From contig NZ_QMBP01000023.1 in assembly GCF_003289945.1 (NCBI RefSeq), positions 1 through 64,000 of the forward strand: 64,000 nucleotides of DNA, written 5' to 3'. Source of the stretch: Mesorhizobium hawassense. Its GTDB lineage: Bacteria > Pseudomonadota > Alphaproteobacteria > Rhizobiales > Rhizobiaceae. This document shows, one piece after another, positions 33,592 through 43,291 of this stretch; position 1 is the first letter of the stretch; the number at the start of each line of letters is the position of its first letter. A model generated the notes under the pieces. That model was not told the origin of the DNA. It was given only the letters and a program-made list of their open reading frames with translations, and did no database searches. The position numbers and the translations under genes were made by a program.

Positions 33592-35646
33592 TCAGATATC
33601 CAGCACGTCCGTTTCGGCGAATTCGGCGCGTTCCTGGATGAAGCGGAAGCGCGCCTCGGGCTTGGTGCCCATCAGCTCATCGACCCTGTCCTTGGTCGCT
33701 GAATCGGCTTCGTTCACGTCGACCCTGAGAAGCGTGCGCTTCCTCGGATCCATCGTGGTTTCCTTGAGCTGCGAAGCCATCATCTCGCCCAGGCCCTTGA
33801 AGCGGCCGATCTCGACCTTGGCGCGTCCGGTGAACTCGGTGCGCAGCAGCTCGTCCTTATGCTCGTCGTCGCGGGCGTAGCCGACCTTGCCGCCCTGCCG
33901 GATCGAATAGAGCGGCGGCACGGCCATGTAGAGATGGCCGCCACGGATCAGGTTCGGCATCTCCTGGTAGAAGAAGGTGATCAAGAGCGAGGCAATATGC
34001 GCGCCGTCGACGTCGGCGTCGGTCATGATGATCACGCGGTCGTAGCGCAGGTCTTCGTCGCGGTATTTCGAGCGGGTGCCGCAGCCGAGCGCCTGGACGA
34101 GGTCGGAGATCTGCTGGTTGGCGGCAAGCTTGTCGTTGCCGGCGCTGGCGACGTTGAGGATCTTGCCGCGCAGCGGCAGCACCGCCTGGCTGGCGCGGTC
34201 GCGTGCCTGCTTGGCCGAGCCGCCGGCCGAGTCACCCTCCACGATGAAGATCTCGGCTCCAGCGGCGGCATTCTGCGTGCAGTCGGCGAGCTTGCCCGGA
34301 AGACGCAGCTTGCGCACCGCGCTCTTGCGCGAGACTTCCTTTTCCTGGCGGCGGCGCACGCGCTCGTCGGCGCGCGCGATGACCCATTCCAGAAGCTTCG
34401 AGGCCTCCTGCGGATTGTCGGCCAGCCAATGGTCGAACGGGTCGCGCAAAGCGTTTTCGACGATGCGCATCGCCTCGATGGTCGCCAGCCTGTCCTTGGT
34501 CTGGCCGACGAATTCCGGCTCGCGGATGAACACCGACAGCATGCCGGCGGCCGAGATCATCACGTCCTCGGTGGTGATGACCGAGGCGCGTTTGTTGCCG
34601 ATCAGGTCGGCATAGCTGCGCAGGCCCCGCGTCAGCACGTTGCGGAAGCCGGCCTCATGGGTGCCACCTTCGGCCGTCGGGATGGTGTTGCAGTAGGAGT
34701 TGAGGAAACCGTCGCCGCCGAACCAGGTCACCGCCCATTCGAGCGAACCGTGGCCGCCCTGCTTGTCGCTCTTTCCGGCGAAGACCTCGCGCGTGACCTG
34801 GAACTCGTCGCCCAGCGTCGCCTTGAGATAGTCTTTCAGGCCGCCGGGAAAATGGAACTCCGCCTTGGCAGGCGTCTGGTCCTTCTCCTTGATCAGCGAC
34901 GGATCGCAGGTCCAGCGGATCTGGACGCCGCCGAACAGATAGGCCTTCGAACGCGTCATGCGATAGAGCCGGGCCGGCTCGAAGGCGGCACCCTTGCCGA
35001 AGATCTGCTCATCGGGATGGAAGCGGGTCCTGGTGCCGCGGCGGTTGTGCACCTCGCCGAGATGCTCGAGGCCGCTGACCGGGATGCCGCGCGAAAAACG
35101 CTGGCGGTAGAGCTGGCGGCCGCGCGCGACTTCGACCTCGAGGTGGTCTGACAGCGCGTTGACGACGGAGACGCCGACGCCGTGCAGGCCGCCGGAGGTC
35201 TCGTAGACCTTGGAGTCGAACTTGCCGCCCGAATGCAGCGTCGTCATGATGACTTCGAGCGCAGGTTTCTTGAATTTCGGATGCGGATCGACCGGGATGC
35301 CACGGCCATTGTCGGTGACGGTCAGGAAGCCGTCGGCGGAGAGTTCGACATCGATGAAGGTGGCATGGCCGGCGACCGCCTCGTCCATCGAATTGTCGAT
35401 GACCTCGGCGAACAGGTGATGCATCGCCTTGTCGTCTGTGCCGCCGATATACATGCCTGGCCGGCGGCGCACCGGCTCCAGCCCCTCCAGCACTTCGATA
35501 TCCGCAGCACTGTAACCTTCGCTGCCATCGCGGACAGCGGTCGAACGCTTCGCAGCCTGCACGAGCGGATCGGCGGGACGCGACGGCGCGCGCACCGGCT
35601 GTGCCGGTTTTTCCATCTTGCCGAAGAGGTCGTTGCTGTCGTCCAT
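33592..35646 (-). CDS. parE: DNA topoisomerase IV subunit B
   Basis: A 684-residue GHKL type II topoisomerase subunit. The ATP site is seen in EVIDNSMDEAVAG, VTDNGRGIPVD and TSGGLHGVGVSVVNALS; the TOPRIM domain in IVEGDSAGGSAKQARDR and DADVDGAHI. The C-terminus MGTKPEARFRFIQE fits ParE better than GyrB. It acts with ParC to unlink daughter chromosomes. parC is not in the window. It diverges from cpaB with a 233-base gap. Confidence 0.95.
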   Translation of the reverse strand: MDDSNDLFGKMEKPAQPVRAPSRPADPLVQAAKRSTAVRDGSEGYSAADIEVLEGLEPVRRRPGMYIGGTDDKAMHHLFAEVIDNSMDEAVAGHATFIDVELSADGFLTVTDNGRGIPVDPHPKFKKPALEVIMTTLHSGGKFDSKVYETSGGLHGVGVSVVNALSDHLEVEVARGRQLYRQRFSRGIPVSGLEHLGEVHNRRGTRTRFHPDEQIFGKGAAFEPARLYRMTRSKAYLFGGVQIRWTCDPSLIKEKDQTPAKAEFHFPGGLKDYLKATLGDEFQVTREVFAGKSDKQGGHGSLEWAVTWFGGDGFLNSYCNTIPTAEGGTHEAGFRNVLTRGLRSYADLIGNKRASVITTEDVMISAAGMLSVFIREPEFVGQTKDRLATIEAMRIVENALRDPFDHWLADNPQEASKLLEWVIARADERVRRRQEKEVSRKSAVRKLRLPGKLADCTQNAAAGAEIFIVEGDSAGGSAKQARDRASQAVLPLRGKILNVASAGNDKLAANQQISDLVQALGCGTRSKYRDEDLRYDRVIIMTDADVDGAHIASLLITFFYQEMPNLIRGGHLYMAVPPLYSIRQGGKVGYARDDEHKDELLRTEFTGRAKVEIGRFKGLGEMMASQLKETTMDPRKRTLLRVDVNEADSATKDRVDELMGTKPEARFRFIQERAEFAETDVLDI

Positions 35647-35770
35647 GCTGGGCCTAGCGTCCGATAATGCGAATCAGTTCTCGATACTGCCACGCTTTTG
35701 GCGGGCGAACGAGTTCCTGTTCCGTTCAGGGATCAAACTGTCTCTTATTCCAAAACCATTCGATAACCAA

Positions 35771-35794
35771 GCCGGCCGAAATAGGGCGGCCGGC
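35771..35794. promoter_or_regulatory. Hairpin upstream of the Tad operon
   Basis: GCCGGCC (35771-35777) and GGCCGGC (35788-35794) can pair with a 10-base loop in the 233-base gap between divergent parE and cpaB. AT-richer sequence at 35808-35830 (TTCCTTATTCTTTAACATTAA) follows and may hold the cpaB promoter. I found no clear CtrA pattern here. Confidence 0.3.
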
Positions 35795-35879
35795 GCGGCC
35801 CGGTGTTCCTTATTCTTTAACATTAATGCCTAGCGTGAGGCCCAACTAACAAAAGACCACGGGCGTCAGGGGTTTCGTT

Positions 35880-36821
35880 GTGAGGGGCAGGGCCATAACC
35901 ATGATCGGTATCGCAGCCGTTTTCGGCGCGATCTCGATCTTTGCGGCGGACTTCTGGGTCAAGAGCCAGGCAAAGGCCCAGCCCGAGGTCAAGGTCGTCA
36001 CGGTCGAAGCTCCGCAGCAGCCCAAGGTCGAGTTCAAGACCATCGTGGTGGCTCAAGCGCCGCTGCGTTACGGCATGGAGCTCGGACGGCCGCAACTGGC
36101 CGAGATTCCGTGGCCGCAGGATTCTCTGCCGCAAGGCGCGTTTCCGACGATCGACAAGCTGCTTGCCGATGGCAGCCGGGTCGTGCTGTCGCCGATCGAG
36201 GTCAACGAGCCGGTGCTGCTGACCAAGCTGTCGGGGCCGAACGGTCGCGCCACCCTTTCCAACATGCTGTCGCCTGGAATGCGGGCCGTCACCATCCGCA
36301 CCGACGAGATCGCCGGCGTCGGCGGCTTCATCACGCCGGGAGACCGGGTCGACGTCGTGCTGACGCGCGACGCGGGAGACATCCAGGAGGTGTCCAAGAA
36401 TGCCCAGGGCGCGGCCGGCTCGACGGTCACGTCCGAGATCGTCGTATCGGACGCCAAGGTGCTTTCGGTCGGACAGGGCGCCGACGAGCGCAAGACAGAG
36501 CCGCAGGTCGCCAATTCCGTGACCCTCGAGGTGACCAACGAGGGGGCGCAGAAAGTGGCGCTTGCCCGCACCGTCGGCACCTTGTCGCTGTCCTTGCGCT
36601 CCGCAGCCGATGCCTCCGCGAGCAAAAGCGGGCTGACGACCATCTCATCCTTCGGCGGGTCAGTCGCCGCGAACGCGCAGGCCAGCGCCGCCTCGCTCGT
36701 CAACGCGGTGACGAAGGAGTCTGACGGACCGAAATTCAAGACGGTGATCGTGACGCGCGGCGAGAAGGTCGAGGAATACAAGGTTCCTTCACGGGAAACG
36801 CCGCAGGAACTGCAGCAATAG
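35880..36821 (+). CDS. cpaB: Flp pilus assembly protein CpaB/RcpC
   Basis: A 313-residue protein with one N-terminal membrane anchor (about 5-25) and a periplasmic SAF domain: VAQAPLRYGMELGRPQLAEI, then the RcpC part with GMRAVTIRTDEIAGVGGFITPGDRVDVVL. CpaB/RcpC helps stabilise the secretin and is first of this Tad operon. The GTG start at 35880 follows AGGGG; an ATG at 35901 is an alternative. The secretin gene follows 29 bases later. Confidence 0.92.
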   Translation: MRGRAITMIGIAAVFGAISIFAADFWVKSQAKAQPEVKVVTVEAPQQPKVEFKTIVVAQAPLRYGMELGRPQLAEIPWPQDSLPQGAFPTIDKLLADGSRVVLSPIEVNEPVLLTKLSGPNGRATLSNMLSPGMRAVTIRTDEIAGVGGFITPGDRVDVVLTRDAGDIQEVSKNAQGAAGSTVTSEIVVSDAKVLSVGQGADERKTEPQVANSVTLEVTNEGAQKVALARTVGTLSLSLRSAADASASKSGLTTISSFGGSVAANAQASAASLVNAVTKESDGPKFKTVIVTRGEKVEEYKVPSRETPQELQQ

Positions 36822-36850
36822 CCGGTGGGGACCGGCGGGGACAGGGCAAG

Positions 36851-38290
36851 ATGTTTGGGTTTGATGCATTTCGGACGACCGGAGGGTGGCGCCTTCTCGG
36901 CGCGATCGCGCTGGCGGTGGCAATGCTCGGCGTCACCGCGCCGGCGAGGGCCGACAACGACGTCGTCTACGTCTCGGCGAACAAGAACGCCTCGATAAAG
37001 GTCGCCAAGGGCAAGCCGAAGACGATCATGACGAGCGCTCCCTTCTACCAGATCGTCATCGGCGATCCGGAGATCGCCAACGTCAATCCGCTGACCGACA
37101 AGTCCTTCTACGTGCTCGGCAACAATCTGGGCACCACCGGCATCGCCCTGTTCGACCAGAACAAGCAGCTCGTCGGCACCATCGACATCGAGGTGACGCT
37201 GGACACCGACCAGTTGGCAAGCACCATCCGCGCCAGCGTGCCCGACGCCAAGATCAAGGTCGGTTCGGCAAACGGCCGCGTCGTGCTGTCGGGCGAGGCC
37301 GACGACGCGGTTGCCGCCGACAAGGCCAGCAAGATCGCGTCGCGCTTTTCCGGCAACGAGGAAGTCATCAATTCGGTCAACATCTCGTCGTCGCAGCAGG
37401 TGCAGCTCAACGTCCGCTTCGTCGAGATCAACCGCCAGGCCGGCCAGGACCTCGGCGCCAAATACTCCGCCAATTTTGCCTATGGCATCGGCAACCGCAA
37501 AGTCGTGCTGAACCCGGACGGGGGGGACGTGACGGGGGCCGGAACCGGCGAGATCATCGGCAGCCTGCTGTCGAACGGTGTTTCAATCGACATCGCCATC
37601 AAGGCGCTGGAGGAACGCGGCCTGGCGCGGCGGCTGGCGGAGCCGAACCTGATTGCGCGCTCGGGCCAGACGGCGAGCTTCCTCGCCGGAGGCGAGTTCC
37701 CGATCCCGGTGTCCGAAGACAATGGCAAGATCAGCGTCACCTACAAGAAGTACGGCGTCGGCCTGGATTTCACGCCCACGGTGCTGAAGGACGGGCTGGT
37801 CAGCCTCGACATCGCGCCCGAAGTGTCCTCGATCGACCCGTCCGCGTCCATCCAGGTCAGCAGCGGCATTTCCATCCCGGCCTTCATTGTGCGCCGCGCC
37901 AGGACATCGATCGACCTCAAGAACGGCCAAAGCTTCATGATCGCTGGTCTTCTGCAGTCGCAGAACGACATCACGACGTCGCGGGTGCCGGGGATAGGCA
38001 AGCTGCCGGTGCTCGGCCCGCTGTTCTCCTCGAAATCCTATCAGCGGCGCGAGACCGATCTGGTGATCATCGTCACGCCCTACCTGGTCAAGCCGGTCGA
38101 TCCGTCGAAGAGGATGGTGGAACCGACCGACGGCACACAGCCGCCGAGTCCGGCCGACTATTTCCTCAACAACACCGAGGAAGCGGACGCCTCGGCGCCG
38201 AAGCGTCCGGTGGCGCTGGCTGACGGCAGCGCCGCCCGCCCGGTGGCCGCCACCATATCCGGCCACTTCCTCGACCTGCCAAAGGACTAA
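36851..38290 (+). CDS. cpaC: Tad-system outer-membrane secretin CpaC/RcpA
   Basis: A 479-residue secretin subunit. A signal peptide (about 1-35, ending ARA) is followed by the N-terminal secretin domain (SAPFYQIVIGDPEIANVNPL), a BON-like segment (ANGRVVLSGEADDAVAADKA) and the secretin core with VQLNVRFVEINRQ, LAEPNLIARSGQTASFLAGGEFPIPV and VPGIGKLPVLGPLFSS...ETDLVIIVTPYLV. It forms the outer-membrane pore for the pilus. The C-terminal 60 residues are extra and disordered-looking. Confidence 0.96.
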   Translation: MFGFDAFRTTGGWRLLGAIALAVAMLGVTAPARADNDVVYVSANKNASIKVAKGKPKTIMTSAPFYQIVIGDPEIANVNPLTDKSFYVLGNNLGTTGIALFDQNKQLVGTIDIEVTLDTDQLASTIRASVPDAKIKVGSANGRVVLSGEADDAVAADKASKIASRFSGNEEVINSVNISSSQQVQLNVRFVEINRQAGQDLGAKYSANFAYGIGNRKVVLNPDGGDVTGAGTGEIIGSLLSNGVSIDIAIKALEERGLARRLAEPNLIARSGQTASFLAGGEFPIPVSEDNGKISVTYKKYGVGLDFTPTVLKDGLVSLDIAPEVSSIDPSASIQVSSGISIPAFIVRRARTSIDLKNGQSFMIAGLLQSQNDITTSRVPGIGKLPVLGPLFSSKSYQRRETDLVIIVTPYLVKPVDPSKRMVEPTDGTQPPSPADYFLNNTEEADASAPKRPVALADGSAARPVAATISGHFLDLPKD

Positions 38291-38294
38291 GGCC

Positions 38295-38570
38295 ATGCGT
38301 ACCTCCCTTTGCATCGCTCTGCTCCTGGCCGGTTTCGTCAGCGGCTGCACCAGTGACGACTATGTACGCACCGAAGGCGTGACGCTGGCGGCCGGCAACG
38401 CGCAGGCGTCCAACACCGCCATGCAGATGGTCGACCCGTGGAAGTACGGCGTCCAGAACACCCGGCTGCTGGTGCCGGCCCAGCGCCCTGGTCCGGAGAG
38501 CGCCGCCGTCGGTGCGAAGGCCGGCTCCGGGTCGGCATCGACGACATCGTCGTCGACGACGACGAATTGA
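38295..38570 (+). CDS. Small lipoprotein in the cpaD position of the Tad operon
   Basis: A 91-residue protein with a short signal peptide and lipobox (FVSGC), a compact middle with MVDPWKYGVQNTRLLVPAQR, and a Ser/Thr-rich tail ending SSSTTTN. It lies 4 bases after cpaC and 13 before cpaE, where other systems carry CpaD (about 200 residues). It may be a reduced functional equivalent (secretin pilotin or partner), but I see no convincing CpaD domain. Confidence 0.72.
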   Translation: MRTSLCIALLLAGFVSGCTSDDYVRTEGVTLAAGNAQASNTAMQMVDPWKYGVQNTRLLVPAQRPGPESAAVGAKAGSGSASTTSSSTTTN

Positions 38571-38583
38571 TGGGCTGACGACG

Positions 38584-39798
38584 ATGGCATCTGGCACCAA
38601 GACCAAGAAGATCCTGCTTGTTTCGACGGACAGGGCGTTCCTGCAGGACACGCGGACGGCTTTCGCCGCCTCCGAGATCATCGAGCTTCTGACGCTGGAA
38701 AAGAGTGTCAACGAGCTGCGCGGCGAGGTCCTCGAGGCGGATTTCGGCACCGTCATCGTCGACATGGATGCGGCGAAGCTCGAAGAGATCGAATCGCTGC
38801 AGCGCGTCATGCGACGGCTGGAAGGCAGCGTTCCGGTGGTCGTCGTCACCCAGGAATTCAACGCGGCGGCGGTGCGCATCCTGGTGCAGCTCAAGGTCGC
38901 CGATTTCCTGGTCAAGCCGATCACAACGGCCGACCTCGTGCGTTCCGTCATCCGCGCGCTGCAAGGGCCGGGGCGGGAAGAGAACACCGAATCCCACATC
39001 TATACGTTCATGCCGGCCGCCGGTGGCGTCGGCACCACGACTCTCGCCTTGCAGACGGCCTTCCAGCTGCATCACTCGGTGACGCGTGGCGCCTCGACCT
39101 GCGTGGTCGACCTCAATTTCCAGCAGGGCGCCTGCGCCGAATATCTCGACCTCGAACCGCGCTTCGACATCACGGAAATCGAGAACCAGCCCGAGCGCCT
39201 CGACCGGCAGCTGCTCGACGTGATGTTGTCCAAGCATGCGAGCGGGCTTTGCGTGCTTGCCGCGCCGACGCGCCCTTCGGACATGCGCTCGTTCAAGACC
39301 GATGTCGTTGTGCGTATGCTCGACCTCGTGGCGGCCTATTTCGACAATGTCGTCATCGACATGCCGCGTACCTGGTTCCCTTGGACCGAGACGGTGCTGC
39401 TCGGTTCCAACAAACTCTACATCGTCGCCGAGATGACGGTGCCCTGCCTGCGCCACACGCAGCGGCTCATCCAGGCCGTCTACGAGACCGCCGGCAAGGA
39501 AGTGAAGCCCAACGTCATCGTCAATCGCTTCGAGCAGAAGATGTTCGACAACGGCATCAAGCAGGCCGACGTCCAGGACATACTCGGCGAGCATTTCGTC
39601 GGCGGCATTTCCAACAACTACCGGCTGGTGCGCGAGGCCGTCGATCGCGGCGTGCCGCTGCACGCCATCGACCCCAACGCCAATGTCGTCAACGACCTGA
39701 AGAAGATCATCCTGCCGGAGGAGGCCGTCCAGACGACGGTCAAGTCGAAATCGCTGTTCGGCCTGGGTAGGGGCTTACTGAAGAGGAAGGCAGGATGA
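38584..39798 (+). CDS. cpaE: Tad pilus localisation ATPase-like protein CpaE/TadZ
   Basis: A 404-residue protein with an N-terminal receiver-like domain (ILLVSTDRAFLQDTRTAF, phosphoacceptor-like VIVDMD, LVKPI) and a C-terminal MinD/ParA-like domain. The P-loop region reads AAGGVGTTTLALQTA and lacks both lysines of a deviant Walker A, as in some TadZ proteins, so ATP hydrolysis is doubtful. CpaE/TadZ places the Tad machine at the pole. The start at 38584 fits the family; its end overlaps the cpaF start by four bases. Confidence 0.92.
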   Translation: MASGTKTKKILLVSTDRAFLQDTRTAFAASEIIELLTLEKSVNELRGEVLEADFGTVIVDMDAAKLEEIESLQRVMRRLEGSVPVVVVTQEFNAAAVRILVQLKVADFLVKPITTADLVRSVIRALQGPGREENTESHIYTFMPAAGGVGTTTLALQTAFQLHHSVTRGASTCVVDLNFQQGACAEYLDLEPRFDITEIENQPERLDRQLLDVMLSKHASGLCVLAAPTRPSDMRSFKTDVVVRMLDLVAAYFDNVVIDMPRTWFPWTETVLLGSNKLYIVAEMTVPCLRHTQRLIQAVYETAGKEVKPNVIVNRFEQKMFDNGIKQADVQDILGEHFVGGISNNYRLVREAVDRGVPLHAIDPNANVVNDLKKIILPEEAVQTTVKSKSLFGLGRGLLKRKAG

Positions 39799-41216
39799 AC
39801 AGCCGCTTTTCCAACCTGCAGAGCCGCGACGTTCGTCCGCAACGGGCGCCGGAGCCCCCGCCCGTCGTCCATAATGCGGTGGTTATCCCGACGACCCGCA
39901 AGCCGGCGCCGCCAAAGCCTGAGGCCCAGCCTGCAAAAAGCGCCAACAAGGTGCTCGATGCGCGTGTGCGTATCCATCGCATGCTGCTCGAAGAGATCAA
40001 CCTCGTGGCGCTCGAGCGGTTGCCCCGGGACGAAATGCGCCGGCAAGTTTATGAATTCGTCTCGGAAAAGACGCGCGAGGAGCGGATGGCGATCAATATC
40101 GCCGAGCTCGACTCGCTGGTCGACGACATCGTCGACGAGATGGTAGGCCTCGGACCGCTGGAGCCGCTGCTCAAGGATCCCGAGATCAACGATATCCTGA
40201 TCAATGGCCACCAGAACTGCTTCGTCGAAAAGCGCGGCAAGCTGCAGCAGGTTCACATCCCATTCAAGGATGAGGCGCATCTGCTTCGAATCATTAATAA
40301 AATCGTCGCGGCGGTCGGCCGGCGCGTCGATGAATCGCAGCCGATGGTCGACGCTCGCATGCTCGATGGCTCGCGCTTCAACGCGGCGATCCGTCCGGTC
40401 GGCGTCGACGGGCCGCTGGTCTCGATCCGCAAATTCTCCAAGAACAAGCTCGGCCTGCACAAGCTGGTCGAATTCGGCGCCATCACCCAGAACATGGCCG
40501 AGGTGCTGGCGGCGGCTGTGCATGCCCGCAAGACCACGATCATCTCGGGCGGTACCGGCACCGGCAAGACGACGATGCTCAACGCATTGTCGGCCTTCAT
40601 CCCGGAAGACGAGCGCCTGATCACCATCGAGGATGCGGCCGAGCTGCAGTTGCAGCAGCCGCACGTCGCGCGCATGGAAACGCGTCCGGCCAATATCGAG
40701 GGCCACGGCGAACTGAAGCAGCGCGACCTGGTCAAGAACGCGCTGCGCATGCGTCCTGACCGCGTCATCCTCGGCGAGTGCCGCGGCGAGGAGGCTTTCG
40801 ACATGCTGCAGGCGATGAACACCGGCCATGAAGGCTCGATGGCGACCATCCATGCCAACACGCCGCGCGACGCCATCTCGCGCCTGGAACAGATGCTCGG
40901 CATGACCGGCATGCCGATGACGGTGCAGTCGATCCGCAGCCAGATTTCCAGCGCCATCGACATCATCGTCCAGCTGACGCGCCTCTCCGACGGCAAGCGC
41001 AAGGTGACCAGCGTCGCCGAGGTGACCGGCATGGAAGGCGACGTGATCCAGATGCAGGAGATATTCCGCTTCGTGCGCACCGGCATGGAGGCGGACGGCA
41101 GGATCCTCGGCCACTTCGAGGCTACCGGCATCCGGCCGCGCTTTCTCGAGGATTTGCGCAATATGGGCATCGAATTCCCGGGCAAGTATTTCGAGCCCGG
41201 CCGGCCGCAGGACTAG
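39795..41216 (+). CDS. cpaF: Tad secretion ATPase CpaF/TadA
   Basis: A 473-residue type II/IV secretion ATPase. An N-terminal Pro-rich stretch (about 10-50) precedes the helical domain (RIHRMLLEEINLVALERLP), the PAS-like part (DPEINDILINGHQNCFVEKRG) and the catalytic core with Walker A GGTGTGKTTMLNAL, LITIEDAAELQLQQPHVARME (Asp box) and ILGECRGEEAFDMLQAMNTG. It powers pilus assembly and retraction. ATGA overlap with cpaE implies coupling. Confidence 0.97.
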   Translation: MNSRFSNLQSRDVRPQRAPEPPPVVHNAVVIPTTRKPAPPKPEAQPAKSANKVLDARVRIHRMLLEEINLVALERLPRDEMRRQVYEFVSEKTREERMAINIAELDSLVDDIVDEMVGLGPLEPLLKDPEINDILINGHQNCFVEKRGKLQQVHIPFKDEAHLLRIINKIVAAVGRRVDESQPMVDARMLDGSRFNAAIRPVGVDGPLVSIRKFSKNKLGLHKLVEFGAITQNMAEVLAAAVHARKTTIISGGTGTGKTTMLNALSAFIPEDERLITIEDAAELQLQQPHVARMETRPANIEGHGELKQRDLVKNALRMRPDRVILGECRGEEAFDMLQAMNTGHEGSMATIHANTPRDAISRLEQMLGMTGMPMTVQSIRSQISSAIDIIVQLTRLSDGKRKVTSVAEVTGMEGDVIQMQEIFRFVRTGMEADGRILGHFEATGIRPRFLEDLRNMGIEFPGKYFEPGRPQD

Positions 41217-41220
41217 GCCG

Positions 41221-42186
41221 GTGTTCGAGGGATTCAGCCCGGTCTATGTCGTCTACGCGGCGGCGGCGCTCACCGGCATCATGATCGCCGAGGGCTGCTA
41301 CCTGCTCTATGCCGGGCGGAGCGACAAGCGCACCGCAATCAACCGCCGCATGAAGCTGGCGGAGAACAAGATCAGCCAGGAACAGGTGCTGATCCAACTG
41401 CGCAAGGAGCGCGGGATCGACGGCACCAGCTCGATCTTTTCGCTCGACCGCTTCCGCGCCCTGCGCACGCAGTCCGGTATGACCACGCCGCTGCCGAAAT
41501 TCCTGACGATCACCTCGGGCGTGGCCATGGCATTGGCGCTCCTGGCGATCTGGAAGGGCTTGCCGCTGTTGTTCGGCCTTGGGCTGTTCGTCGTGTTGTT
41601 GCCGGTGCTGCCCGTGATGGTCATGCGCTTCTGGCGCAAGCGCCGGCACAAGCGGTTCGGGATGCAATTGCCCGAGGCGCTGGAACTGATCACGCGCGGC
41701 CTGAAGGCCGGCCATCCGGTGCCGGTGGCGATTGCCATGGTGTCGCGCGAAATGGCCGATCCGATCGGGACCGAGTTCGGCGTCGTCGCCGACGAGGTGA
41801 CCTATGGCTCCGACCTGGTCTCGGCGCTGAACAATCTGTTCGACCGGGTGGGGCATGAGGACCTGCCGCTGTTCGTCACGGCGGTGTCGATCCAAAGCAG
41901 TTCGGGCGGCAATCTGCGCGAGATCCTCGACGGCCTGTCATCGACGATCCGCGATCGCGGCAAGCTGCGCCGCAAGGTGCGCGCCATCTCGACGGAAGGG
42001 CGCATGTCGGCCTACATCCTGACCGCGGTGCCGGTGCTTCTGTTCACCGCCATCATGGTGCTTATGCCGCAGTTCTACCAGGATGTCTGGGACGTGCCGA
42101 AGACCTGGTACATGCTGAGCGGCTCCATCATCTGGCTGCTGCTCGGCAACGCCATCATGTTCAAGATGTCGAACTTCAGGTTCTGA
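41221..42186 (+). CDS. tadB: Tad inner-membrane platform protein TadB
   Basis: A 321-residue GspF-like platform protein: an N-terminal membrane segment (about 5-25), two central ones (about 95-140), the T2SSF domain with LPEALELITRGLKAGHPVPVAI, and two C-terminal helices (about 265-315). GTG start at 41221, four bases after cpaF. It pairs with TadC in the inner membrane to coordinate CpaF and pilin. Confidence 0.94.
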   Translation: MFEGFSPVYVVYAAAALTGIMIAEGCYLLYAGRSDKRTAINRRMKLAENKISQEQVLIQLRKERGIDGTSSIFSLDRFRALRTQSGMTTPLPKFLTITSGVAMALALLAIWKGLPLLFGLGLFVVLLPVLPVMVMRFWRKRRHKRFGMQLPEALELITRGLKAGHPVPVAIAMVSREMADPIGTEFGVVADEVTYGSDLVSALNNLFDRVGHEDLPLFVTAVSIQSSSGGNLREILDGLSSTIRDRGKLRRKVRAISTEGRMSAYILTAVPVLLFTAIMVLMPQFYQDVWDVPKTWYMLSGSIIWLLLGNAIMFKMSNFRF

Positions 42187-42187
42187 G

Positions 42188-43153
42188 ATGGAAGACGTCA
42201 TCCGCTTCCTCGCCTCGCTTGCCCCGACCTCACTGATGCCGGTTGCCGTGCTGCTGCTTGTGCTGGGCGGCGGCGCCGTCGCCTGGCCGCTGGTGCTCGC
42301 CAAGGGCGACCGCAGCGAGGTCAAGCGCCGGCTGAAGGTCGAGGTGATGCAGCCCGTCGAACAGGCCGAGGCCGCGCCCAAGAAAAACACCAATGCCGTG
42401 CGCGAGAAGGCGGTGAAACGGGCGCAGGAATTCTACGCCAAGAGCGACCCGGAAAATGTCGCGCGATTGCGCCTCAAGCTAATCCAGGCCGGCTACATGG
42501 AGCCGCGCGCGGTCGGCATGTTCTTCCTGATCCGTTTCGCCGCCCTGGTCGGCGCGGCGCTCGGCGCATTCCTGATCAACCATTGGGCGGCGAGTGCCGA
42601 GTCGACCATGACCAGCCGCTGGACCTTCATCATCTTGTCGGGCGCTGGCGGCTATTTCCTGCCGGGCCTGGTGCTGACGCAGAAGGTGCGGGAAAAGATG
42701 CGGGAATACCGCAACGGCTTTCCCGACTTCATGGACCTGATGATCGTCTGCTCCGATGCCGGCATGAGCATGGAGGCCGGCATCGAGCGCGTTTCCAAGG
42801 AGCTTTCCCGCACCTATCCCTCGCTCAGCCAGAACCTGATCCTGGTGTCGCTGGAGTTGCGGGCCGGCCGTAGCCTCGACGATGCGCTGAAAGCACTCGC
42901 CGACCGCCTCAGCCTCGATGAGGTGCGTTCCTTCGCGACGTTGCTGCAGCAGTCCAAGGAACTCGGCACCAGCTTGTCGGGCTCGCTGCGCGTCTTCTCC
43001 GACGAAATGCGGCACAAGCGCATGTCGCTGGCCGAGGAGAAAGCGCACGCCTTGCCGGCCAAAATGTCGGTTCCGGTGACGGTGTGCATCCTGCCAGTGG
43101 TGCTGATGATCGCCATTATCCCGATCATCGTGAAGCTGACCGCCCACCACTAA
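42188..43153 (+). CDS. tadC: Tad inner-membrane platform protein TadC
   Basis: A 321-residue GspF-like protein paralogous to TadB, with membrane segments near 15-35, 110-165 and 290-315 and the T2SSF region FPDFMDLMIVCSDAGMSMEAG. The start lies one base after the tadB stop. A cysteine in the MIVCSDAG segment is seen in many TadC proteins. It is the last gene of the tight cluster; a 138-base gap precedes tadD. Confidence 0.94.
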   Translation: MEDVIRFLASLAPTSLMPVAVLLLVLGGGAVAWPLVLAKGDRSEVKRRLKVEVMQPVEQAEAAPKKNTNAVREKAVKRAQEFYAKSDPENVARLRLKLIQAGYMEPRAVGMFFLIRFAALVGAALGAFLINHWAASAESTMTSRWTFIILSGAGGYFLPGLVLTQKVREKMREYRNGFPDFMDLMIVCSDAGMSMEAGIERVSKELSRTYPSLSQNLILVSLELRAGRSLDDALKALADRLSLDEVRSFATLLQQSKELGTSLSGSLRVFSDEMRHKRMSLAEEKAHALPAKMSVPVTVCILPVVLMIAIIPIIVKLTAHH

Positions 43154-43291
43154 TCCAAGCGTCAGCGCTGGTTAACGCATCCTTGGTGGGCAACCAAAAT
43201 TTAGCTGCATTTCGGCACCGAAGCTTAATCGCTCTTCTGTATGGTCTTTCCCTGAAGAACGACCCGGCAAATCGGGCGATGGGGCAGGGGC

